Assembly: GCA_003342815.1 (NCBI GenBank)
Contig: PTEX01000016.1
Location: 3,092,731-3,156,730 of the forward strand
DNA: 64,000 nucleotides
Direction: 5' to 3'
From: Eudromia elegans
Taxonomy: Eukaryota > Chordata > Aves > Tinamiformes > Tinamidae
Shown in pieces: positions 37,201-49,200 of this stretch. Within the stretch, counting starts at the first letter, position 1. The number at the start of each line of letters is the position of its first letter. Under the pieces are notes generated by a model. It saw only the letters and a program-made list of their open reading frames with translations, was not told the origin of the DNA and searched no databases. The position numbers and the translations under genes are program-made.

Positions 37201-40200
37201 TATCGGCCTCTCCTCCCCAGCGCAGCACGCGTTTGGAGGGTGCAGTGTTGATATTTACATTAGCTATTTATACTTTCCACTCTAGTCAGTGCTGCTAATT
37301 GGTTGCAAATGGATTCACAAGGTTATAAATAGGGCTGTCCGTGCCATGCTGCACTTCCATTGATGCTGGATCCTGTAGTACAAACTGTTGCCAAAGAGAA
37401 GATGTCTTAAAATTGCCTTTTAAAATCCCCAAGTTTCTGGGTTTCAACATCTCCCTGATAAACTGGCCCTGTGTAGAAGCCATGATGGCTCTGACCCTAG
37501 GTTTGCGTTCATGAGAAAGCAAAGGACTGAAGTTATCCACAGCCTTAGGGATTTAAGACTCATTGCACTGACTAAATACCTTCAAAGCAGCCCAAGGGGT
37601 TATCAACCATGTCCGGATGCCGCAGGTTGATGCAGTGAGTGAGCAGAGCATGCAGAGATAGGGGTCATGGGCCATCCCAGCAGGACCCATGGGGGCTCCC
37701 CTTCCCACCCTGCCTGCCAGGCTGGAATAGCAGCTTCTGGAAGTCTTGGTGCTGGTCTCGTCGGGAGCAAGATGCCTATTGCCATTATGGGGCACTGCTG
37801 TCTAAGCAGAGATCCAGCAGAGACTCCCCAAGGAGGCTAAGCTCTGGCAAGCTCTTGGGTCAAATCTGGCTCGATAGGCCCTGGAGCAGGGCTGCAATGG
37901 GAGATAGAGGGTGGAAGATCTTTAACTTGTGAGATAAACTCTTTTGTCTCCAAGTGCCCTGAAGAAGAAAACCATAATCTGACCCTGTGCCAAGTTAATT
38001 CAGAAAAGAACAAGCGTGACCGGGGAAGGGTCCTGAGGAGGGCTTGGTGTTTGAGGCAGAAAGCTTCCCCCCGGATCATCCTGCTCTGCTGATCTCAGAA
38101 AGCTGGGAGAAGAGCACGAGGAAAGGCTAGCTGGTTTAGCATTTGGCCAGGAAGGCTTCATGACGGCTGCTGCTGAATGCAGCGTGTTTGCCCGGTTATT
38201 TCTGTCTGCTAAACCATAGTCCCTGTTGCGTGGTGATCCACTAAGTATAATTACCCAGTAATCTCCAGGCACATGTGGTTACAAGGTGTTTACCAGCAAA
38301 CTCTGTTAAGTCCCTGTGTAATTAAAGAGGAGTCACGTGGCATTGCACGTTCCTAGGAGCTCCCGCGTCGCCCTTTCCTGCTCGCTGGCCAGAGTGATTC
38401 ACTGTCTTGCCTCCCCACCCAGTGGGGTAGGACCAGCTAAGGACATGTTATTGCTCCGGTGTTTAGAAGTGCAGCGAACCCAGAGGGACCAGCCCATTGA
38501 TGCATCGAACAGTGTTATTCTCTTCCCTTTGAGGATATTCTGGTGTTTTTGCTGGGATGGTACCAAGCCTGGGATTCTCAGCTGCACGTGAGCCTTCAGA
38601 TGTGCCTCAGCACTGAGTTCTGCAGAACTGGGAGGCTCAAACTTCCCGCTTGCATTTTGCTTCCCTCCATTCAGTGACCTGTGACTCCACTGCTGCAACC
38701 AGCCTTCATGGATGGAGTCATCCCCTCCATCCTCCAACCTAGGGAAGGACAGTTATCCATTGCGTTCCCTTTGGTGCCACCCTAGAAAATCCAGAGCTTG
38801 GGCAGCTTCTCTTTGCCCTCCGGCTGGTGGGTGGACTCTTATCTCGCCAAGCTCTGTTGCTGCAAACCATCTTTCTTGGCAGTTTGCCCCTAAAAGAGCA
38901 GCAGCCAGGGAAAGCGGCCCTGCAGGCCGATGGAGTGCGTGCTGTAAAGTCAATCGAAGCAATTGAATTATTTCAAGGGCCTGCTATGCTCTTATAAAAT
39001 AAATAGCAAGTTTCCTAATGACAGAGTGGCGATCAGTTTAGCTAGATAATTGTGTTTGTGATGCCAGCAGGCTGGACTAACGACACTGTCCTGCCATCAG
39101 CAAGGATAGCAGTGCTGCCTTTGCTCCGTGTGGAGCCATGCAGGAGCAGAAGCAAACCCTCCTAACTGCTGCCAGGCCTGCACTCCCGTCTCAATGGTGC
39201 CGTAATGAAGTGGTTGGAACATCTAATTAGGTATTTTTAGATTAAATACATCAGTACCTCTGAGCTATGAGCACTGCAGCACCTCCAAAAGAGTCCTGGG
39301 GGTAGGCTGGTGATGGCAGGGTCTCGGGAGGAGGGCAGGAAGGGGGTTTCTCTGAGGGAAGGGGTGCTAGAAGCGATATCGATAGCCTGATGAAAGGCAG
39401 AGCCCATGTCCTGATGAAGCTCAGGGCAGGCAGAGCTGTGTGCTGGTAGTTCTTGCTGGGGGACGTGTACACTGTCCTGTCCCCTCTGTCCTGTCCCCTT
39501 GCTCAAGTGCCGTGATACACAACCCTGGTGGGTGTGACTTCCTGCCCAGGAAAGGGCTACCTGAGGTTTAACATTGCCGAGCTGATCAGATGTGGTGGCA
39601 ACCTCAGGAACACACTTCCCATGTATTTGTTGGTGGCTCAGGTATGGCTTTTGGCAGGCTGTAGCTAATATATGCATTTTTCAGTTTTGGATATGGTCCA
39701 CTGAATCCTTTATCATTATCAGCCATAAGCTCTGGGCTGGGAATTGATCTGCTGCCTGGGGCTGAAATCTGAAAGAACAAGGAGCCAGAGTTGTGGTTTC
39801 TCTATGAAGCTTATCTGACCTTCCTTTCTTCTTATTGTTTTACCCTTGCAATCTCGCTTTCGGAGCCCCAAGCATCACTTGCCTTTCTCCTTGTGCACGT
39901 TTTATTCCTTTTCTATTTTGACCCATTGCATTGGACAGCTGGAAAAAATCCTTGGGAAAAGAGTAGCCCTTAGAGCCCTATGCTGTGTGAGAAGGGAGTT
40001 GGGCCCTGTGAGAAGGGAATGCCTCGTGGGTTTGATGCCATCCTCGTAGGGTCTATGTTCCTTCTCGCAAGCAGTGGTGCTCTTTGGGGAGCTCCATGGT
40101 GCTACTGGGGCATGAAAGGCTTTTTCTTTTAATGTGATGCTAAATCCAGAGCCTGCTCTTAACCCAAGTGCAGTCTGTGGCAGACCTTCCTGGCCAGTTA

Positions 40201-43200
40201 TTACAGCAGTGGATTTTGCTGAGTGGATCCCCCACTCAGCAAAAGAAATGCTTGTGGTATCTCTGCTTTGCAAAGGTACTTGTGCAGGAAGGCCCCATGT
40301 GTCCTTCCCATGTCCTGTTCCCCTCCAACCTTGCACTGGTTGGAGATCTTGCCCCTTTCCTCTCGGTGACCGCCCTCCTGCCAGCCTGGGGACAGTGGTG
40401 GCAGTGGTGTCTCCGGGAGGACTGCCCTTCCCGGGACACTTTGGGAGGAGATGCTGTTCGAGGAGATGCTGTTCAAGGAGCTGCCACGCTCATTGGTGAC
40501 TGGTTCCCTGCGCTCAGCAGCACTTGCTGGGACGTGTTGGGCATCGCGGCTGGAATCTCCTGGCACCGCAGCTGCTCCTGCACAGCCCAGATTCCTGGCC
40601 AAGATGGGGAGAACCCAGCTGGGCTGGGGGGGGGGGCTGCTTCCCTCCCTGGCTGAGAACTTTCCTCTACTGCAGGCTTTAAATGAGGAGGAGGGAAGGA
40701 AGCTGCATGGGAAACTCATTTCCTGTGTGTGTCTGGAGGCTGCAGCCCATCCAACCCTGCGAGGACGGTGGCTGCCTTCATGCTGGCAGCATCTCTGCAA
40801 GTCCCCAGACTCCATGGCCTTGTGCATCAGGCAGGCGTGGATGGAGACTCGCTGTGAGGGAAGGTTTTGTCTCCTCGATGATTTGTCTACCAGTGACTTC
40901 AAAGTCTGCCTCATCTAGGGACATGGGGCTTGCAGGCAAGTCTCCATCCTGCACTAGCTCCCTGTGGCTCACTGCTAATTGCAATCTAGAAATCCAGTAG
41001 CGAGTACAGCCAAGGCATGGAAAACCTCCTTGCTTGGCACGATGAGATGGGGGCTGGGACTGTGTGGGCTCACGCGTGGGTGCATGGAGTAGACCCCACC
41101 TGCTCTTACTGCTCAGCCCAGCCGCAGCCCGTGCTGGGTGCAGGGCTCGGCAGCGCTCAGAGGGGCGCTCTGTGCCGTGCGGCTCCGTGCCAGCCCCTCC
41201 TGCTGCCGGATTTTCCCTCTCTCTGCTTGCATCGCAGCAGTCCTCAGCGTGTGATGGAGTGCAGGGATCTCGCTGGTGCTCGCACAGCCTCTCCTGTCTC
41301 CTCGCACATTGCTGCAAAGTGCCAATCCCTGCAAACCCTTCCCTGCCTTGCACCACCCTGCACGGTGCTGTTCTGGGGGGATGGGGGTCACCCCCTCATC
41401 TTGGCACTGTCCTCATCACCTCTGGGTCCTCAGAGGATGGAAAAGGTGGGGCAAGGTGAGAGGAGTCCCTATTAACAGCTTACCTGCAATAAATTGCTGT
41501 GTCACCCAAGGCTCGTCAGCGATGCACCAGTGTGTGGGCTTTGCACCGCTGCCTTCCAGGTGCATCCAGTGCTTGGTTGCTTGAGCTGGTGGAAGAGAGC
41601 CTCTGTGCATGGCCCAGAGCCTGTCACCATGTCAGTGTGCTGTGGGACACCTCAGGTTATGCAGAGCGTGACCCCCTCGGCCGGCACCGTGTGGCTCGGT
41701 CACCCTGTGCACTGTCGGCACCTTGCCCAGGGAGCCTCTGCCTTGCACCTGGGCATGTGTGTGCCAGGGCCTGGGGCATGGGGGTTTCTTCAGCATCCAT
41801 GTCAGGCGTCCCTCGGGAAGGATGGGGAAGATGGCTTTTCCATAGGGATTGATGAATGTGCCTTCACTCCCTCCTTCCAGTCTGGCTTGTAGATTGGGGC
41901 TGCCTGAAAATCCTTGGCCCTGCTTATTCATCCAGACTCTCCCCAGAGAAATTTGGATCTCGGGGCTCTCTGGTGCCTCCAAAGGGGAGTTTTGCTTACA
42001 ACAACAAAATATCTCCTATCTCCAAATATCTCCTACTTCTCTGCCACCAGAGCAGGAACCAAGGCCTCCACGCAGCTTCCCAGCTTACATGTGCATGGAG
42101 ATGAGCAGAGGAATAGCTGTCTTGGGAAGGATCCTCTCTACACCTAGCCGGGGGCAGCGGGTGCTAGAGCACAGAGTTTAGGTGGTTCCCCAACTTGCAG
42201 CCCTTATTCATGTTTCCTCATCCAGCCTCCTTCAGGGCATGTGTTCTGTCATCCTGGCAGGGACAGGGATGCAGGATGGCCCCAGTCATCCTCCTCTGGT
42301 TGGATGGGGTCCTGGATGAACAGAGGTACCAGCCCTATGCCAGTGTAGGGCGTTTGTGTGGGGAGTGCAGAAGTTCTTCCCTCCCCTGCTTTCTAAAACA
42401 GAAAAGTCGCTGCCTTCATGGTGAGTGATGTGGTGATGATGGCTCGTAATGGGTTACATGTGAAATCCCTTGCATGTCTGAGGATGCTACCAGTTGAAAG
42501 CTTTTATGGCATTTTAAAAATAGCCACAGAGGGGGAGAGGAGATGGACGGGTAGGTGGATCCCTAATAAGGAGAGAAGAGGAAACGCAGCCGAAGAGGGA
42601 ATGGAAAGACTTTGGTGAACGGCATCTGAGTGATGGCTGGGGGCAGGGAGTGGTGTGGTCACACTGTGCCGCCGCACTCAGTGCCCGGTGGGAGCTGGAA
42701 ACCCTATAAAAAGCCTGGATGGATGTGAGCTATGCTCCCGGCACGTGCCTGTGGGAGGGATGGGGTCCACATGGGCTGGGCTGTCTCCACTGCAAGCACT
42801 GGCTTCATTCTGCCAGTCGCTGCTTTAAGTAATCCCTGACTTTGAAGAGCTGGTCTGGGCACGCCGCTGTTGTGTGATTCCCTGAGCATTCCCGGGCTGA
42901 TCCGTGCTGCTTCCTTGCCCCGGGGCATCAGCATGGCCAAGGGGCTGGTAGGTGGAGCTGCGTGTGGCCCTTCACTCCTGGGCCCAGCTGGAGCGGTTTG
43001 ATGAACAAGAGGCGTGTTAAGGGCCAGGTCCCTGCTCTGCTTCTGGGTTTCTATGATCCACCTGCTTGTGGCATCCAAAGGTGAGATTTGGTTGATCCAG
43101 GGCCATGACAGAGCCGTGGTGGCTCCTGCGCTGGCACCGTGGTCCCTTGGCAGAAGGTCCCGTTCAGCAGGAGCATCTCGGCTCTGCCTTGTGTCACTGT

Positions 43201-46200
43201 CGTCTCCCCAGTGCCTGGAAGCAGCTGCAGAGCTGCTGTGCCGCTGGGGCCGATCCCTGCGCTTGTGGCGGTCCTTCCCCCAGCACTCAGGGAAGATTAT
43301 AGAGAGTGTCTCCAAGAAATGCTAATTGCTTTGGCTTGCACAGCAGAGCCACTGGGCGTTCAGAGCTCTTAGTCAGCTCAGAAATCTGCCAGAACCTTCA
43401 TCTACTTCCCCCCAAAGCTAGCAGAGGGCTGAAACGTGGTGCTGCCCATCACCCCTGCCCAGACCCCAGCTGAGCTGCAGGATCAGCCCAGCCTCTGAGG
43501 AACTTGCACTCCCAAAGGTGGGAGCAGAGCACGGTGGGTGTGTGGTTTGTGGTGGATTTTTTTATTTTTTTGAGTATTTCTGCCTCGGGTGAAGCACTAT
43601 GAGCTCAAGCACTGGCAGGCTGAGCAGGGGGTCAAATGCCTCTCTCGAGATGGCAGGAGTTCCCCTTCGTGGGGGAAAAGCACTGAGCAGTAGCACCAGC
43701 CTGCAGCGCTGCTCTGCCCTGTGTCCTTCCCGGACCCTCTGCCACCGCAAGCCTCTCGCTCCGCCCGCACTGCTGGCAATTACAGCTCTGGGAAGCCGGG
43801 CTGGGTTTGATGCTGGCTGTTGGGACACATTCCTTGGCTTTCTCCCCACTCGGAGCGCGGGGGAAACTCTGCAAACAAGACTCCTCTGTGCGCCTTGCTC
43901 GCCTGTCACATACCAGCCATCACCCTCTGCTCTCCCTTGCTTGTTTTTCTCTCTCTTTCTGCTCTTCCTCATCAGTTAGACAAATAATTGGGAAGGGAAA
44001 GAAGCAAAGGCTGGTGTGCAAAGGGGCTAATCCTGCCCATCTCGGTGCTGGGGCAAGGCACAGAGGGGCTTTGCTGCCCTGCTGGAGCCTCGTGTCTTCC
44101 CAGGGGGTTCCCATGGCTGTTACCAACCTCTCTGCTATGAGATGGGCTGTTAGCTCAGGTGGTGTTGGCCCATGTGGATCTACAGTTGGGAATGTGGAAC
44201 CATGTGCATTGTCCTGTGTTTGGGGTTGGTGACAGGTCATCCTGCCTGGGGGCTCTGGAGCTCCCTGTCCTCAGTGTGATGGGGCCAAGCCTGTTCCTGC
44301 AGAGCTGTGAGAGCTCTGCATCAGAGAGGCAGAAATAACAGGGAGAAGTAACTTGTGGAGGAGCATGGGGCCAGCATCGGGTCCTCCCTGGAGAGCTCCT
44401 GCTCCCTGTTGGGATGTGCTGTGCTGCCTGTGCCACCACAGGCACCTGCAGCCATCCCGAGCTGCTCCCTCCCCACTCGGACACCGTGCAGCGGATGATT
44501 GAGGAAGTAATTCTGTTCCCTGGCAGGCGGTTTTTGGCTCATTTGAGCCCAAAACAAACACAACAAAGCACCTGTTGATTCCCTTCCCTGAAAAGGGGCT
44601 TGTTCTCTGGAAGGCCCTGGCTCCGCTGGGCCTGGTGACCACTCATTAGTTGTTGCTAATGAGGAGCAGGGCCCAGGGACAAATTGCTGCCTCTGCTCAG
44701 GGAGGAGACAGAGCCTCCGTGCGGGTGTGTTGGGCTGTGTGAATGGGGCTGGTACAGGGGGATTTGTGTCTCCTGCGCAAGGAGGCAGCGCTTCATCCAG
44801 CACCAGGCATTAAGAGGATCTCCAGTGCTTATTGCACACAGACAATTCTATTTATGTGCATATTCCTGGGAGCTGGGAAGGGGAGAGGACTGTGTTTGTG
44901 CCACCTGCCCTGTGATACATCCAGGGATGTTTGCAGCTCCAGCTGTGCCTCCTGTCCCTCACTCTGCCATGTCCCAGCTTTTCCAAGCCAGCTGTCCTAT
45001 GACATCCAGCCCTGTCCCACTTCTAGAATCGTGGGGTGCTAAATCCTTTCCAAGGCTCTCGTGCTTGGTAAGGACCGCACCACAGTGATGGTGATGGGGG
45101 CGCATGGACACACATGCAGATGTGCTGTTACGGGCTCTTCAGGTGCTCCGTCACTTCTGCAGACTGCATCTGCATCCATCACTGCTGCTGCCGCCGTGTT
45201 CCCCGCGTGCTAAGATGGCTGAGCCGCTTTAAACAGCGGCTGCGAGAAGGCAGCAGTGATTTCCCTAGGAGTTTTGCAGAGCGGCTGCACGGGTGCCCAA
45301 GGAGCTCTTGGATGCTCTTGCAGACACCTCACTGCTGCCAACCCTCCTCTGCCACCGGTGCCCACTCCTGCCCCTCCATAAGCAGGTCCACGACCCCGGG
45401 AGCTGCACTCTGCATGCAGGACGTGTCTGCGCCGTCTCTGTGTTTGCCGATCAGCTATCGCGAGGGCAGCTCGGCAGACGGGGAAACGTCCCCTTTGGGA
45501 TTTGTCACTTCATTAGAATAAACAGCCGAGTGGGAGGTTGCTTTCCCTTCCAAATGAGAGAAGTTGTAGTTGCTGCTTTTTGACCCAACCCTGACGTTTG
45601 TGTTTTAAATTCTCTTTCACTTAATGAAGTGGGACAGGGAGGTAAGAGCTGAGCATGCTTTGGCAATGGCAGAAGCTCGTGTTTCTGCAGCACAGGGGAT
45701 TATGTCAGTGTATTTGCGGCTGCATCTCTGCTTCTTACTCTGGCCTTAGATTACGGGTTCAGACAAATCCTAAACCATGCAAGTTTGAAGGACTTTGCCT
45801 CTGCTGTCTCCAGCCTCCTTCCACAACCTGTTGAGGAGATGGTCTGTGTCTTTGGACACTTTGAGCAATGCAGGTATTGCACCCTGCTCTGCTGCCTACC
45901 ATGATGAAGACTCATCCCATAACACGGTGCTGGTCTGGGAATGGGAACTGACCCATTGCCTGGTATGGAGGGAAGGGCAGGGTGCTGGGGAAGCACCCAT
46001 ACCAAGGGGATGCTCTGCGCTGGGACAGCTCAGAGCTGGTGCTGCAGACGGGTTCTTCTGGCAGAGCCCTGGCATCCCCAGAGGTGGTGGCTGCTGCTGG
46101 GTCTCCTTGCTGAAGGTCACCCCAAGGTGAGCAGCAGAAGGGGAAGTGCTTCCTCCTCCTCCTCCTCCTCCTCTTCCTCCTCTCTATCCCCAGAGGCCCT

Positions 46201-49200
46201 AGTGCTCCCTCACCCTTTGGCACCCTCCTGCCCCAGCCTTCTCTCCATGACTTTGGGCTGTTTCGCCTTCCTTCTTTTCCCCCTTCCTTTCTCCTTTTCT
46301 TTTTTTTTTCTGCCCTTTTCTCTCCCGTCAGCTTTATTCCTCCTGGCTGTATACGGAGGTTGCCATGGTGACTCTGCCAAAAGATGGGAATGCCTGGGAT
46401 GGTGGGTCCCGCGCCTGCCACAAGCGGAGGGAAAGGCCCCTCTGCCCCCTCAGAGGGGTGACCCATCGCTACCAGCCGCCCTTGGTACCTTCCATCCGGC
46501 TGGGGATGGAGGTCCCTGGGACACTGTGCTCTGCTTGGCTGGGACACATCCTGGGGCCGCAGGTGATCCTTGTGCTCCTGGATGGGCCCCGCAATGCCCA
46601 GCTGCAGCGGCAGAGCAACTTGCACAGCATGACTTTGCTCAATCCCATTGCTGGAGTTGTTAATCTGCAAGAAATATGGCTTTAATGAGCGAGTGCTACT
46701 TAAGGAAAATAGAGGAGCTGCTGTGGCATGGGCTGTCCCTTTAGATTTAGTGGCCCACCAGTGCCTGCCAGCAGTGAGGAACATAAAGCTGTGTAAATAC
46801 CTGGTGGTAACCATTAGACATCCACGCCTTTCCCCTTGTTTTGGGGAATAACCTTCCTTTTCCTATCCCAGGAGCCAGGCTGCTGTTCCTCTCACTATCG
46901 TCATCTCTCACCAGGCAAGTGACTGCACTGACTTGACCTTGCCTTGGCCAAGGGTGCAAAACCCTTGGGCAAAGTGGGGGTTTTTGGGCAGGACATCCAT
47001 GGAGAACAGAGCCTGGTGGCTCCTGGTGTTCCCTGGGCCGGAGGGCATCCCCTATGAACCATGTTTTGGTGTCGAAGGATGTCAGATGGGCTGTAGTTGG
47101 CAGTCTGTGGTCCTGCCTTGCAGTCAATAACTTATTCTTTAGTATTTGTCAGCACTGCTGTGCCCCTTGTATGAAATAGTTAGAATGATGTGTTATTAGC
47201 TGATTACTGGGGGAAAATATATTTACTGAGGATTTATTCTGGAAACAACATTAATCTCCTATGTAGTTGCTAAACCCCCATAAAAAAATCTGGTTTTGAT
47301 AATCAATTGCTATTGCACCCCTCTCGCCCAATAAATCTCAATTAAAGGCACATTTAATTGCATAAAGTTGCCAAATTTGCTTGTACGTTTGTGTCCTGCT
47401 GTTTGCTTTAGGCAGATGTCTGTGTATCTGCTAGCTCAAGTCTGTTTACCAGATAGCCCTGAACCGGAGTATGGCTTGCCAAGGCAGAGCAACAGCAACG
47501 CTCCTCTCCCGTGGCCCTACACGGAGAACAGGGAACATCCCGGCTTCCTTCTGGCAGAGCTGCTCAAAGGAAAGTGCTTTGCAAACACGAGCACGTGCAG
47601 CCCTTTCCTGCCGTTCTCTCTGCGTTGGCATTTTGCAGTTGGGAAGCAGGAGCCACCATACGAGAAGCAGCACCTGGAGCAGCCTGTTTTTCCAAGCGGA
47701 CAGAGCGTTGACATGTTTGACTCGCACGCAGGGAGAAGGAGGTGCCAAGGCCACGTGGACACTTTTGATGGTGGCATCTGAGGGACACAGCCACAGTGTC
47801 AGAGATGGAAATGCTGCTTGTGGCTCCCAGCTCCTCTTGCTCTGTTGTCCCTTTCTGCAGGCATCTAATGAGGCCCTGATAGAAACTGATGTCTTGTTGG
47901 GCTTCAGTTTGTCCTAGCTGCCCTGCGGTGACTTTTTTAGCCTTAATGCAGGTTGATGGGTCGGAGTGGAAGGAAACGCAGGGGCGTGATGCAGGGAAAA
48001 GGCGGCTGGCCCCAGGTTAGCGGGGCACATTCCTGCCAGCTCCCTTCGGAGCTGCAGGGAGCTTCCAGACACGAATTGGCTGTGTTATCAGGGCTGTGCT
48101 CATTTATTTCATCAACCTCTTGCTTTGCAAAAGCATCCACAGCTACATGCCATGGCAGACACCAAACCAAAAGAATGGAGAGAGAACTGGGTGCATTTGG
48201 GCTGCAGAAGCAGCAGGCAGAGCCTGGGGCTGCCTTGGCACATCTGCTGGGCCAATGGTCTTTGTCATGGCAAAACTCCCCTGCCTTTGGTGGCCTAGGG
48301 ACTTCAGGCCTCCTCTTTGCTCGTCCAGGTCCTTGTCCTGGCACTGATTTGAAGCAGAGCCTCTGCTGAAGCACTCAGAGCGGTAGCATGAGCTGTGATA
48401 ATCTTGGTGACAGGGACCGTGTTAGGGGAGCCACAAAAGAAACGATGAAGCTGCTTGAATTGCTGGGAAGACGTCTACTAAGATCTCCTCCTGAGCCTGG
48501 CTGGAGCCCAGCCTGCTAATTATGGTGGTAAGAGAAATACACAAACATACAGATGGCAAGAAGAACAAAAACTGCTGTCTTTTAATATTGAAAGCTCTGT
48601 TTCCGGCCAACTGAAACCAACACATGGCAGAAGATAAATGCTAACAGCTTTGGGTGAGACTGGAGCGCAGTGCCAGCCTGCTCGGGAGCTCCTCCTGCGC
48701 TCGCAAAGGCCAGAGAGGGATTTGCTCCTCTAGGATGGAAGGAAGATGGATGTGAGCCCAGACCAAGGGCTCTGCTCTGACAGGGTCAAACCTTGTTGGC
48801 CTAATCCCAAGCAGTAGTGACCAGGTGCATGGGACAGACAAGCAGGGAGAGACCACAGGCATGGTGCTTCCTGCACAGCCTGGAGGGGTGGGTGGTTGAT
48901 GCCTTGTGCCATCCTGCAGTGTCTGAAGTGCCCCAAACCCTTGGTGGCCCTAGAGATCTCCCTGACACACATGCCCCGTGGCCCTATTACCCAACCACCC
49001 ATAGAGTCTGTTGCTGTCCCCTCCCCACCATCCACGTGCATGTCCAAGTATTTCATATTGGCTTGGGAGGAGTGTATATTTTTTATGACTAGTTAAAGGC
49101 CCTATTTTCTACCTTTAATAGAATTAGAACAAGGATTGCAGTAGCTTGAGAATGGCAGTACGTATTGCATGTGTAATATGCTCCAAAGTGCAAGGACTCT

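Noticed and set aside
45912-46814. 300-codon minus-strand and 240-codon plus-strand frames
   Set aside because: Both overlap the TCC simple repeat and produce polyarginine/lysine or polyserine runs. No recognisable domain.
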